This document shows positions 18,401 to 26,015 of a stretch of DNA of 35,317 nucleotides, piece by piece. The DNA comes from an uncultured Bacteroidales bacterium. GTDB taxonomy: Bacteria > Bacteroidota > Bacteroidia > Bacteroidales > UBA932. The translations under genes and the position numbers were made by a program. The stretch covers positions 1-35,317 of the forward strand of contig CALVDR010000028.1 in the NCBI GenBank assembly GCA_944326365.1, written 5' to 3'. The notes beneath the pieces were generated by a model. The model had not been told where the DNA came from. It did no database searches and worked only from the letters and a program-made list of their open reading frames with translations. Numbering within the stretch: the first letter of the stretch is position 1; each line of letters begins with the position of its first letter.

Positions 18401-18635
18401 CCTCAAACTCAGGAATGTCTCTGTCGGATATACTCTCCCGAGAAATCTGCTCAGAAAAATGCATTTCGATACGATGAGGGTATATGTTTCGGCTGATAAC
18501 GTGTGGACATGGACCAAATATTCAGGCCCGGATCCTGAAGTCTCCACCAGGAATTCAGTCCTTACTCCAGGTTTCGACTGGTCTGCCTATCCAAGGTCAA
18601 TAGGTGTGACGGCAGGAGTTTCATTTACATTCTAA
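15471..18635 (+). CDS. SusC-like TonB-dependent glycan transporter
   Basis: 1054 residues, the usual size for SusC. Order: signal peptide (about 1-24), carboxypeptidase-regulatory-like domain (about 27-105, VKGRVTDTAGEPLVAVTV), TonB-dependent receptor plug (about 115-235, with LTGRIAGVVV, TIRGNNSL, PLYIIDGFP and the SusC-type DILKDASATAIYGARGANGV), then a 22-strand barrel ending in the terminal Phe (GVSFTF). The Ca-binding-like loop DINGDGVIDDND common in SusC proteins is present near residue 870. It forms the outer-membrane channel over which the SusD at 18637 closes as a lid. Its place behind a chondroitinase suggests oligosaccharides of chondroitin/dermatan or hyaluronan as cargo; the substrate itself is inferred from context. 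Confidence 0.96.
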   Translation: MYKLTVLLTSLAVSLASVWNMSAQNTEVKGRVTDTAGEPLVAVTVYESGNTSNGTVTDIDGNYTISVPPTATLIFSCLGFEEVQEVVAKRNTINVSLAEEQLSIDAAEVVSIGYGTVSRRDLTGSVSKVDMGDIMKTPVTNFDQALTGRIAGVVVSTSDGALGAEANITIRGNNSLTQSSAPLYIIDGFPSESSMATSLNSADIESIDILKDASATAIYGARGANGVIVITTKQGVEGKPKINFSASWTGSKIANKIDLMDGYEFVEFQTDRYGVYNGSNPYLDEGYTLEDYKDAVWLDWQDEVYRPALTQNYNISLSGGSKEMGNRYNISFSALDQDGIIVKSNFQRYQGKINFIQKIGKKIELNVLANYSRSVTNGVTPTDAQQSSSASGWLIYSLWGYRPVKPLKNGSIENYMDELVDEDVNSADDYRFNPAKTVRNEYRKTIVDYLNANASLSWTIIDDLVLKVSGGYTMNKRRREEFNGSQTYTGYAGSPSGKGINGAIYWTDQVTWLNENTLTWTKHVRRNHHLNLLAGVTFQGQNMDYKGVRAEQLSTEALGLNGLNTGEYQNVTPYERDWTLMSGLFRLNYNYKYKYYLTASFRADGSSKFPADNRWGYFPSAGLSWNFNREEALKNSRWLKNGKLRLSWGLTGNNRTTTPYDYYAQITTVPGDSQSYDYVFNGQVVSGYFPNNMSNEKLKWETTEQWNVGLDLSFFENDRIRVTADWYLKNTYDLLLQATMPASSGYTSAMMNIGSMRNSGWEFSLETLNINHKNFQWNTTFNIAFNRNKVTALTQNQYSLFSAVNWDQRFNSQYPYITQVGKPSGLMYGYIYEGTYKSDDFANGSLLKPGIPYSAATGRSNVKPGDPKYKDINGDGVIDDNDRTVIGCGQPIHTGGFGNSFYFYGFDVNIFFSWSFGNDILNANRLIFENGNIANLNQLASYTDRYDSVKNPDSDMPAIGANDMFVYSSRVVEDGSFLKLRNVSVGYTLPRNLLRKMHFDTMRVYVSADNVWTWTKYSGPDPEVSTRNSVLTPGFDWSAYPRSIGVTAGVSFTF

Positions 18636-18636
18636 A

Positions 18637-20463
18637 ATGTCTGGAATTATGAGAAATAAGATAAAAAATGTTGTTTTGGCATCTGCACTTTCCATGCTGG
18701 TATCTTCCTGCAGTTTCCTGAATCTGGAGCCGAATGTGATAGAGGCCAGTACATTCTATAACAGCGAGCAGGAGGTTCTGTACGGACTTGCAGGAATTTA
18801 CGGAGCATTAAGTACGGAGGCTGTGTATGGGAATTACTATTCCCTGATGCTTTCCAATGTGGATGACCTGAGCTATTTCAACAGGTCTACTACAAACAAT
18901 TTTTCACAGATGTATGCTCATGATGCGAGCAGTTCTGAAATTTATGAAGCGTGGACCAAACTATATGCGGGTATCGGAAATGCCAATTCCTTCATGGAAG
19001 CAGTGGAAAATTCCGAATATGATCCCGAGCATAAGCTTTGGAATGAAGCGAGATTCCTGAGAGCTTATTATCATTTTCTTCTGACCCAGGCATGGGGTGA
19101 TGTTCCGAAAAAGGAGCATTCTACGAAGACTCCTGACGACGTGATGTGTGAGGCTACTCCTCAGTATGAACTTCTACAGTGGGTCGTATCCGAAATGGAA
19201 GCTTGTCTTCCCCTCGCGGAGACAGCTTTGACGAATGCCCCTTCGCGTGTAGTCAAGGTGACGATGCAGGGAATCCTTGCCAGAGTTTATCTTTTCATGG
19301 CCGGAGAATCGGTAGAAGGCAATGAGGCGCACAGGGCTGAATACTATGGCAAGGCGCGCGACTATGCATGGGATGTAATCCAGAGTGCCAGAGGACAGGG
19401 CGAGAATCCGCTGAACATATTTTTGAATCCAAGTTATTCCCAGGTCTTCATAAACATGATTTCAAATGAGTATGACAAGAAATACAACGAATCGCTCTGG
19501 GAAGTGGAGTTCTTCGGAGACAGATCCAGTGCTTCTTCATGGTCAAACGGCAGAATCGGGGATCTTATAGGGCTTCAGAGTTCAGGTTCCGAGAAATTCG
19601 AGACTTTCAAGTGCAACTATTCTTATGCACAGTACAACGGTTCTATAAAATTGTGGGATATGTACTGGAAAACGGACCGTACTCAGTCCGATATCGATCT
19701 TATGGCTACCGTGCCGGCAGGTACAGATCTTACATCCGAAGCCAATGCAGAGAAGTACGGATGGGACAAGCGTCATGTATGGAACATGTGTCCGTACAAC
19801 TACAACGGACATGAGAAATACCCTCCATATCCTACCAAAGGTGCTTCAGGTTCCGGTTCTTGTGCAAAAAGTATCGATAAGACTCCTTATGTAGGAAAAA
19901 GCGAGACTTTGGGTACATCCGTATCCACTTCGGAAGACCCTACTGTTGCCAGAGGTATCAGAAATTGCGGCAAATGGCGCAGGGAAATCCAGTATGAAGG
20001 CCAGATGACGGCCAAGGATCTGTATACCAAGATCAACTATCCTATTCTGAGATATTCGGACGTGCTTCTGATGTATGCCGAGGCTGCCAATGAAGCGAAC
20101 AACGGTCCTACAGCTGAAGCTATGGAATGCGTTCTTGAAGTCAGGGAAAGGGCCGGGGTTGATACCGACCGTTCAGCCTACGGAGATTATCAGTCTTTCC
20201 AGACTTTGGTACGTAACGAGCGTGGCCGCGAACTTTGTTTCGAGTCTCTCCGCAAGTATGACCTGATCCGCTGGGGTATTTTCGTGGAGTCCATGAAGGA
20301 TTACCTGAATGCTCTTGACCAGGTGGATAACTGGGGAAATCAGGACAGGGCAGTGGATGCCTACAACATCGGAGTGGCTGTCCAGGACAAGCATGTCCTC
20401 CTTCCTATACCGTCTATCGAGTTGGGTGTGAATACCGAACTGACACAGAATAAATTGTGGTAA
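18637..20463 (+). CDS. SusD-like glycan-binding outer-membrane lipoprotein
   Basis: 608 residues from the ATG at 18637, 1 nt after the susC stop; an in-frame ATG at 18649 (MRNKIKN) gives a more typical signal peptide and may be the true start. The lipobox is MLVSSC, and the mature protein begins CSFLNLEPN. SusD/RagB helices of TPR type are visible in WTKLYAGIGNANSFMEAV, NEARFLRAYYHFLLTQAWGDVP, YPILRYSDVLLMYAEAANE and NERGRELCFESLRKYDLIRWG. It sits on the cell surface and hands glycan to SusC. The length is slightly above the usual 500-600, with an Asp/Gly/Ser-rich insertion in the middle. Confidence 0.96.
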   Translation: MSGIMRNKIKNVVLASALSMLVSSCSFLNLEPNVIEASTFYNSEQEVLYGLAGIYGALSTEAVYGNYYSLMLSNVDDLSYFNRSTTNNFSQMYAHDASSSEIYEAWTKLYAGIGNANSFMEAVENSEYDPEHKLWNEARFLRAYYHFLLTQAWGDVPKKEHSTKTPDDVMCEATPQYELLQWVVSEMEACLPLAETALTNAPSRVVKVTMQGILARVYLFMAGESVEGNEAHRAEYYGKARDYAWDVIQSARGQGENPLNIFLNPSYSQVFINMISNEYDKKYNESLWEVEFFGDRSSASSWSNGRIGDLIGLQSSGSEKFETFKCNYSYAQYNGSIKLWDMYWKTDRTQSDIDLMATVPAGTDLTSEANAEKYGWDKRHVWNMCPYNYNGHEKYPPYPTKGASGSGSCAKSIDKTPYVGKSETLGTSVSTSEDPTVARGIRNCGKWRREIQYEGQMTAKDLYTKINYPILRYSDVLLMYAEAANEANNGPTAEAMECVLEVRERAGVDTDRSAYGDYQSFQTLVRNERGRELCFESLRKYDLIRWGIFVESMKDYLNALDQVDNWGNQDRAVDAYNIGVAVQDKHVLLPIPSIELGVNTELTQNKLW

Positions 20464-20483
20464 CAAACTAATATGATTCTATT

Positions 20484-21539
20484 ATGAGAAAGACGATAAT
20501 AAAATATTTTGCTGTCCTGTCTCTTGCCTTGCCTGTGTTGTTTTCCGGATGTACTCAGGAAGATATCCTGTTTGAAGCCGATTACAATATCACACTTGAT
20601 CCGGACAACACATACATAGCAGGCGATCCGGTAGTTTTCAATATTTCCGGACAGATAGACAATCTTCTTTTCTATAGCGGGGAGACAGGATCCGAGTATC
20701 AGTTTAAGGACAGATATTCCATTCCGCTTGACAATATCGATAAGGCCACGCTGCATCTGGAAGTCCTGGCCCAATATGGAAATTACAACGGCGGTATGGA
20801 TGTCTATTATTCAAACAGTTTTTCCGGCCTGGCCCGTACTGACGCTTCTGGAGACAGGGAGACTTTGGCCAAGATTGATCTTTCGACGTGGAATGAGGTG
20901 GATCTGTGGTCTGCTGTCGGTGATGAGGCCAATGGCAAGACCGGTGTCGCTGATATCGATATCACTGACATGAAAGAAAACTTTTCCCTGGCATTCCATT
21001 GGCATCCTACTCAGGGCGATGACAAGAAAAGTGCTCAGAGAACTTATAAAGTGAACGGGAAACTGACTGTAGCTACGAAGGACTATGGCACCATCGAAAC
21101 TGACTTGAATGAATTCCTTTTCACGACAGTGATGATGAATGAGGAAATCCCTCTTGACAGCGTTTATGTAAACAGCTATGGAAACGGATCCATTAGATTC
21201 GATGATGCTGCGAACGATATCAATTTCCAAGGCGTTTCAGGCGGTGTTCTCGACTATGATATTGACGGCTGGTGCGTTTCAGTACCGATGGACCTGAATT
21301 CCATTCCTAATGACAAGGGGACAGTGGTCAAGAATCTGCAGAATTATATGGACTCGTTCTCCTATACATGGAATGAGCCTGGAACATATAAGGTGGTTTT
21401 CGTTGGCAGAAATGCAAATTATATCGGTTCCAGCGAGCTGGTCAAGGAGATGACAGTCACCATTCTCAACAAGCCGCTTGATGGCGGCAATGACGGTGAC
21501 GGCGCTGATGAGACAGATCCGGAGACCCCTGCCGAGTAG
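20484..21539 (+). CDS. DUF5017-like surface glycan-binding lipoprotein (SusE position)
   Basis: 351 residues with a lipobox (VLFSGC) followed by TQED, an acidic surface-export-like signal. The N-terminal part has the strand pattern PVVFNISGQIDNLLFYSGETGSEYQ, which I recognise as DUF5017, a domain found in lipoproteins behind SusD. The middle resembles a beta-sandwich, and the C-terminus is a PKD-like strand block (YTWNEPGTYKVVFVGRNAN) ending in an acidic Asp/Gly/Glu tail. It starts 20 nt after susD and is the last gene of the operon before the terminator at 21566. By position and architecture it is a surface glycan-binding protein; the bound glycan is inferred from the operon. Confidence 0.85.
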   Translation: MRKTIIKYFAVLSLALPVLFSGCTQEDILFEADYNITLDPDNTYIAGDPVVFNISGQIDNLLFYSGETGSEYQFKDRYSIPLDNIDKATLHLEVLAQYGNYNGGMDVYYSNSFSGLARTDASGDRETLAKIDLSTWNEVDLWSAVGDEANGKTGVADIDITDMKENFSLAFHWHPTQGDDKKSAQRTYKVNGKLTVATKDYGTIETDLNEFLFTTVMMNEEIPLDSVYVNSYGNGSIRFDDAANDINFQGVSGGVLDYDIDGWCVSVPMDLNSIPNDKGTVVKNLQNYMDSFSYTWNEPGTYKVVFVGRNANYIGSSELVKEMTVTILNKPLDGGNDGDGADETDPETPAE

Positions 21540-21565
21540 GCAGACTGTCTCTGTTGAGAGTAATT

Positions 21566-21609
21566 AAAGATTGTTCCGGCAGATTATCGATCTGCCGGAA
21601 CAATCTTTT
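21566..21609 (+). terminator. Strong intrinsic terminator of the PL8-susCD operon
   Basis: A perfect stem of at least 17 bp (AGATTGTTCCGGCAGAT at 21568-21584, complement at 21590-21606) with loop TATCG is followed by a run of T. It stands about 30 nt after the stop of the DUF5017 gene. Confidence 0.9.
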
Positions 21610-21620
21610 TATATGCTATT

Positions 21621-21832
21621 TAACGTCAGTTCGACGAATTATTTTACTCAGTACCAGAGACTCCGTCGAACTGACGTTACGATTTCTTCGAAATCTCTTT
21701 ACCTTTTACGTGTCACCCCACCTAAATCCTCCCCTACGTATGGGAGGACTTGCCTACGGATTCGTTCCACGAATCCTCTAAAAGAGGTAGTTCTCTGAAA
21801 TTCACTCCGTTCTTTTCATCGAACTCACGTTA
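21621..21832. mobile_element. MITE-like non-autonomous element
   Basis: The left end TAACGTCAGTTCGACGAA and the reverse complement of the right end, TAACGTGAGTTCGATGAA, agree at 16 of 18 positions. Inside are a perfect 16-bp inverted repeat (21621-21636 with 21664-21679) and three successive hairpins: CCTCCC/GGGAGG at 21727-21748, GGATTCGT/ACGAATCC at 21758-21776, and CCTCT/AGAGG at 21775-21787. TATTTA occurs at both borders (21617-21622 and 21831-21836) and may be a target duplication. No transposase is encoded. Part of it recurs at 35215-35310. Confidence 0.5.
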
Positions 21833-21893
21833 TTTATCCGATTCTTTATCGCTAACTCAATATTTTTATGAGTTAGCGCGCAAAAATCGCGAA
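21832..21893 (+). repeat. 27-bp direct repeat (copy A) with hairpin before the ATPase gene
   Basis: A 27-bp sequence at 21832-21858 (beginning ATTTATCCGATTC, ending CGCTAACTC) is identical to 23371-23397 on the other side of the ATPase gene. Its end CGCTAACTC (21850-21858) pairs with GAGTTAGCG (21870-21878) across an 11-nt loop. A second small stem CGCG/CGCG with an A-rich loop follows. It covers the -33 region of the putative ATPase promoter. Confidence 0.8.
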
Positions 21894-21900
21894 TTTTTCC

Positions 21901-21908
21901 TATTTTTG
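21901..21908 (+). promoter_or_regulatory. -7 box of the ATPase gene
   Basis: TATTTTTG fits TAnnTTTG exactly and lies 21 nt upstream of the chosen ATG at 21930. No TTTG stands at the right distance; that place is taken by the hairpin of repeat copy A. Confidence 0.5.
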
Positions 21909-21929
21909 TACTATGAAAATAGGAAAGCG

Positions 21930-23342
21930 ATGGCAGATACAATTATTGGCAGAGCCACAGAACGGGAAATCTTGCGCCGGTGTATGGACTCTGGCGCTCC
22001 GGAATTTATAGCCATTTACGGCAGGCGCAGAGTTGGCAAGACATTTCTGATACGTCAGTTTTTCAATGATGCTTTCAGTTTTTATTCCACCGGTATCTAT
22101 CAGGGCACGAAGAGAGAGCAGCTTGGAGCATTCTGTCGTCAACTCAAATATTATTCAGGACGGGAATGGGGGATTCCGAAAGACTGGTTTGAAGCTTTTG
22201 CTCAGCTGAAGGAGTATCTTGAATCTGTCGAAGGTACTGCTCCTGTAGTAGTCTTTCTTGATGAACTGCCGTGGATGGACACGCAGAAAAGCCGTTTTGT
22301 CAAGGCTTTAGAGTATTTTTGGAATTCATGGGGAGCATCGAACGACCGTCTGAAACTGGTAGTTTGTGGCAGCGCAACTACATGGATGCGTGAAAATGTG
22401 CTTTCAGACAAGGGTGGTCTGTACAACAGGACTACGCGCAGCATCTACCTGGCTCCTTTTACCTTGCATGAGACAGAGCAGTACCTCCTTTCGCGCGGAT
22501 TCATCTGGAACCGGTATCAGATAGCCGAGTGTTATATGGTTCTCGGTGGTACACCTCTTTATCTCCGGATGCTTGAACGGAATCAAAGCCTTTCACAGAA
22601 TGTGGATAGCCTCTTTTTTATCCCTAATGCACCGTTGGCAAGAGAATATGATTTTCTGTTCCGTTCGCTGTTCAAGGACGCTGTCTTGCATCGTCAGGTT
22701 ATAGAAACGTTGGCAGGCAAAGCCTCGGGAATGACGCGTGAAGAGATAGTGAAAGCTGTAAAAATTGATGACGGAGGAACATTGACCAAGGTCTTGCGGA
22801 ACTTGTGCGATTGTGATTTTATCCGTCAGTATACTGCTTTCGGCAAGAAGGAGCGCGGTATAATCTTTCAATTGACTGATTTGTTTTCCCTGTTCCACTT
22901 GCGGTATGTCAAAGGATATCGCGGACAGGATGAACATCATTGGCAGAATATGATAGATTCACCGTCCCGCAGGGCTTGGAGCGGATATGCTTTTGAGCAG
23001 CTGTGTTTGCACCACATTCGTCAGATCAAGAAGAAACTGGGTATCAGCGGTGTACAAAGCGATGTCTGTGCTTGGAAAGGAGAAAACTGCCAGATAGATC
23101 TGCTGATAGACCGCAGAGACCAGACTGTCAATCTCTGTGAGATGAAGTTTTCTCAGGGTGAGTTTGAAATTACCAGGCAGTATGATGAACAATTGCGTAG
23201 GCGCGCGGAAATATTCCGCACAGCTACCAAGACCCGCAAGGCTCTGCATAAGACATTTGTCACTACATATGGGTTGAAAAAAAACATGTACAGCGGGAAT
23301 ATTCAGAGTGAGGTGGTGCTCGATGATTTGTTCGAAGTGTAA
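21930..23342 (+). CDS. AAA+ (STAND-like) ATPase with DUF234-type PD-(D/E)XK nuclease-like domain
   Basis: 470 residues from the ATG at 21930 (MADTIIGRATERE). The frame is open further upstream to 21750, but that part lies in repeat DNA and upstream of the -7 box. The N-terminal NTPase has Walker A GRRRVGKT (31-38), Walker B-like VVVFLDELPWMD (about 105-116) and a GSATTWM segment, as in archaeal-type ATPases (PF01637 / AAA_14). A winged-helix region follows (about 255-330). The C-terminal domain has QIDLLIDR with Asp390 and CEMK with Glu404 and Lys406, the spacing of a PD-(D/E)XK nuclease core, as in DUF234. The role of this family is unknown; ideas include toxin, defence and mobile-element functions. 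It stands alone between exact 27-bp repeats. It may be a transferred cassette. Confidence 0.88.
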   Translation: MADTIIGRATEREILRRCMDSGAPEFIAIYGRRRVGKTFLIRQFFNDAFSFYSTGIYQGTKREQLGAFCRQLKYYSGREWGIPKDWFEAFAQLKEYLESVEGTAPVVVFLDELPWMDTQKSRFVKALEYFWNSWGASNDRLKLVVCGSATTWMRENVLSDKGGLYNRTTRSIYLAPFTLHETEQYLLSRGFIWNRYQIAECYMVLGGTPLYLRMLERNQSLSQNVDSLFFIPNAPLAREYDFLFRSLFKDAVLHRQVIETLAGKASGMTREEIVKAVKIDDGGTLTKVLRNLCDCDFIRQYTAFGKKERGIIFQLTDLFSLFHLRYVKGYRGQDEHHWQNMIDSPSRRAWSGYAFEQLCLHHIRQIKKKLGISGVQSDVCAWKGENCQIDLLIDRRDQTVNLCEMKFSQGEFEITRQYDEQLRRRAEIFRTATKTRKALHKTFVTTYGLKKNMYSGNIQSEVVLDDLFEV

Positions 23343-23370
23343 ATCTGAAAAAACGCCTTTTTGCATACAA

Positions 23371-23428
23371 TTTATCCGATTCTTTATCGCTAACTCTTAA
23401 AAAACAGGAGTTACCGATAAAAAATCGG
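23371..23428. repeat. 27-bp direct repeat (copy B) with long hairpin after the ATPase gene
   Basis: The 27 bp at 23371-23397 equal 21832-21858. Here they form the left arm of a long hairpin: 23377-23397 pairs with 23408-23428 at 19 of 21 positions, loop TTAAAAACAG. It lies between the convergent stops of the ATPase (23342) and the M49 peptidase (23467), so it may also act as a two-way terminator. The following ATATTTTTCTATTTG resembles a degraded form of the promoter after copy A. Confidence 0.8.
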
Positions 23429-23466
23429 ATATTTTTCTATTTGATTGTGTCTGTTACAACATTATT

Positions 23467-25068
23467 TTACCACACGAAATCGAACTTGATGTCGCGAGGG
23501 ATATTGTGCGCGTTGACATTGGCGATGTCGGCAGACAGAGCCTCAGGTACGACGGCATATTTTTCAGAGAATGAACGGGCGAAGTCTATGTCTCCTGTAG
23601 CCTGTGTCCTGATGATCAGGCCGTCCCATGCATCGATGGCTTCCAGAGCCTTGTCGTAGTCGATATGATACTGCCCGTCGCTGTTCCTGGAGAAAGCCCC
23701 GTTTTCTTTCATGAAATTGTAACACATCATGTTCGCCTTACCGTGTGAAGAAGCAGAGCCGAAGCGCACCGAACGTACCAGTCCGGCTATGAAAGTCGTG
23801 ATGGCATCTTCCTTCGATATCAGCGGAATCTCCTCCATGTCTATCAGCCGGCATACCATGAACAGCCCCAGAATATCGGCCTTCGCCTCTTCCCATGTCG
23901 TCTTTTCAGCTCCCATGGCCTCATCTACCGTACCTTTTCCGTTCACTGTTTCCTTCACGCCAAGTCCGTGAGCCGCCTCGTGGAAGGTCACGTTCCAGAA
24001 AAACGCCTCCGAACGCAGATGCTTCTGCTGGTCAGGTTCGATGAGCAGACGTCCTATAGGCAGGAGAATCTTTCCGAATTTGGCGTTCATGCTGTTGTGC
24101 AGCTGCAGTCTGCGTGCGCCCTTGAGAGCCTGTACCCTGTCATCGTTCGGCAGGTTTATGGCGATGGTCTTGCTTCCGCAGTTGCAGTCTCCTGCATAGT
24201 ATATGGCATCGTATACATTCATGTCTGAGGAAGTTCCTGGCACGAAGGTCTTGTACTCTTCAGGGCATGGCAGCATCTTCTGCAGCTCAGGCAGCATCGA
24301 CACGTATTTTGCCAGCTCCTGACTTCTCTTTTCGTCTTTCAGCAGGATGAAGCATTCGTAAGAAGTCTTCAGTTCGTTCAGTTTGTCGTCATAGCTTTCT
24401 ATAGGGCCGATTACTACATCTATCGGGCTGTCTTTCATGTCCATCCATGCCAGGTCACTCTCGAAATAGTTGTCCGTACGGAATGCTTCGACTCTCTTTG
24501 TCAGGTAGTTTTTCAGCCCCTCGTTCTCGGTGATGGCAGCTGCCTCGGTCAGATAGCGGCACACCAGGTCCAGGTCCTCCCGATACTCGTCACGGTACCA
24601 TACGCATTTCAGCGCCCCGTTTTCATCCCTTCTGATGACAGTGTACGGGCTGAGTTTGTCAGGATCGTCGAAAGCTTCCCACTCCTCGGCTGTCATGTCT
24701 GCCGGGTAGTAGTTCGCCCCGAGAGGCTTCTCGCCGTAGCCGGGAACGAACGGAGCATTGTCCTCCAGCCTGTCCCACGGCCCGTAATTGATCATGGCGA
24801 AATCCTTCATCGCCTGCCGGTCGATCACATCCATCTCCTCCTTGTCACCGAAAGTCTGTTTCCAGAACATTCCGTCGATCACTTTCCCGGCTTCACGAAG
24901 CAGGTTCAGCACTTGTCTGTCCTTGTCGGACAATCCGTCTATCAGAGCCGATTTCACTTCGAAAGTCGCGTACTCGTCGACCTTCGCCTGCAAACCGGTA
25001 TCTTCCTGAGTCTGGCATGACGCAGCCAGTGCAGCTGCTCCTGCCAATGTCAAAATGATTTTTTTCAT
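23467..25068 (-). CDS. M49-type (dipeptidyl-peptidase III-like) zinc metallopeptidase, lipoprotein
   Basis: 533 residues from the ATG at 25068, chosen because it opens a lipoprotein signal (MKKIILTLAGAAALAASCQ); the frame extends 40 residues upstream without a signal. Zinc motif HEAAH (His363, Glu364, His367) is followed about 30 residues later by EEAKAD (Glu393-Asp398), the second signature of the M49 family. Classical dipeptidyl-peptidase III has a six-residue HExxGH; this protein has the five-residue HExxH, a form also known in some bacterial M49 members. At 533 residues it is shorter than most enzymes of the family (about 650-720). It likely trims peptides on the cell surface or in the periplasm. 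The acidic QTQED after the lipid Cys suggests surface display. It follows tpiA but is separated from it by a terminator. Confidence 0.85.
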   Translation of the reverse strand: MKKIILTLAGAAALAASCQTQEDTGLQAKVDEYATFEVKSALIDGLSDKDRQVLNLLREAGKVIDGMFWKQTFGDKEEMDVIDRQAMKDFAMINYGPWDRLEDNAPFVPGYGEKPLGANYYPADMTAEEWEAFDDPDKLSPYTVIRRDENGALKCVWYRDEYREDLDLVCRYLTEAAAITENEGLKNYLTKRVEAFRTDNYFESDLAWMDMKDSPIDVVIGPIESYDDKLNELKTSYECFILLKDEKRSQELAKYVSMLPELQKMLPCPEEYKTFVPGTSSDMNVYDAIYYAGDCNCGSKTIAINLPNDDRVQALKGARRLQLHNSMNAKFGKILLPIGRLLIEPDQQKHLRSEAFFWNVTFHEAAHGLGVKETVNGKGTVDEAMGAEKTTWEEAKADILGLFMVCRLIDMEEIPLISKEDAITTFIAGLVRSVRFGSASSHGKANMMCYNFMKENGAFSRNSDGQYHIDYDKALEAIDAWDGLIIRTQATGDIDFARSFSEKYAVVPEALSADIANVNAHNIPRDIKFDFVW

Positions 25069-25092
25069 GGTTCCTTTTCTTGTTGAAAAATT

Positions 25093-25141
25093 CAGAGGCT
25101 GGTCAAAACCTGAATTTTGGCGCAGCCTCTGGAAATCTTCA
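25093..25141 (-). terminator. Terminator after triosephosphate isomerase
   Basis: CAGAGGCTG and CAGCCTCTG pair around an inner small hairpin (CAAAA/TTTTG). On the minus strand the stem is followed by AATTTTTC, 16 nt past the tpiA stop. It separates tpiA from the M49 gene. Confidence 0.7.
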
Positions 25142-25156
25142 CGGGATATCCGCGTT

Positions 25157-25909
25157 TTAGTATGACAACGCGATGGCGATGAAGTCATCGGCTTTCAGAG
25201 CCGCACCTCCGATCAGTCCTCCGTCAATGTCAGGACAGGCGAACAGTTCCTTTGCATTGGACGGTTTGCAGCTGCCTCCGTAGAGAATGGTGATTTCCTC
25301 GGCGAGGGTTCCGAATTTCTCTGCCACGACTTTCCTGATGCATGCGTGGATCTCCTGAGCCTGTTCTGCAGTAGCGGTCTTGCCGGTACCGATAGCCCAT
25401 ACCGGCTCGTAAGCTATGATCACTTTGGCCATTTCTTCTGCAGAAAGAGTGTAGAGCACATTCTTTATCTGTTCGGTGACTACATCGAAATGACGTCCTG
25501 CTTCACGCTCGTCCAGGTTCTCGCCTACACAGAAGATAGGAGAGAGGCCGTGCGCGATGGCGAGTTTCACTTTTTCCACGAGAGTTGCGTCAGTTTCACC
25601 ATAGTACTGCCTTCTCTCGGAGTGTCCCAGAATCGTATATTCGCATCCTGCCGATACGAGCATGTCGGCAGAGACTTCTCCTGTATATGCTCCTTTCTCC
25701 TTGTCGGCACAGTTCTGTGCGGACAGTCCTATTACCGAACCTTTGATGGCTTCGGCCACAGGAACCAGATGAGTGAACGGCGGAGCGATGATGAGTTTTA
25801 CGGAAGCGGGAACTTCCGATGATTTGGCTGCTACAGCCTTTGCAAGTTCGACACCTTCGGCCACTGTAGTGTTCATTTTCCAGTTGCCGGCTACAATTTT
25901 CTTTCTCAT
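25157..25909 (-). CDS. tpiA: Triosephosphate isomerase
   Basis: 250 residues, the normal length. It interconverts dihydroxyacetone phosphate and glyceraldehyde 3-phosphate in the cytoplasm. Substrate Lys11 is in GNWKMN, the catalytic His in ILGHSERR (about 97), and the catalytic Glu in [11 protein letters not shown] (about 168). The phosphate-gripping loop 6 (AIGTGKTAT) and the [12 protein letters not shown] and GGLIGGAAL phosphate loops are all intact. It is monocistronic by appearance: a terminator lies below and a possible -7 box above. There is no sign of a second copy or frameshift. Confidence 0.98.
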   Translation of the reverse strand: MRKKIVAGNWKMNTTVAEGVELAKAVAAKSSEVPASVKLIIAPPFTHLVPVAEAIKGSVIGLSAQNCADKEKGAYTGEVSADMLVSAGCEYTILGHSERRQYYGETDATLVEKVKLAIAHGLSPIFCVGENLDEREAGRHFDVVTEQIKNVLYTLSAEEMAKVIIAYEPVWAIGTGKTATAEQAQEIHACIRKVVAEKFGTLAEEITILYGGSCKPSNAKELFACPDIDGGLIGGAALKADDFIAIALSY

Positions 25910-25976
25910 GATTATGATTACCTTAATACTTAAATATAGAAATATAGTTTGATATTGTATTTCTGTTTTCCGCGCG

Positions 25977-25984
25977 CAAATTTA
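25977..25984 (-). promoter_or_regulatory. Possible -7 box of tpiA
   Basis: CAAATTTA on the plus strand reads TAAATTTG on the minus strand and fits TAnnTTTG. It lies about 68 nt upstream of the tpiA start. No clear TTTG is found 19-21 nt further up. Confidence 0.4.
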
Positions 25985-26015
25985 ATAATTTATTTGAGAA
26001 TTCAGATTCCATGTT

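Noticed and set aside
21750..21929. N-terminal extension of the ATPase reading frame
   Set aside because: The added 60 codons lie in the MITE-like repeat, the 27-bp hairpin repeat and the -7 box; family similarity begins at the ATG at 21930.
25069..25188. Upstream extension of the M49 peptidase frame
   Set aside because: The extra 40 residues overlap the tpiA terminator and tpiA coding end and precede a complete lipoprotein signal.
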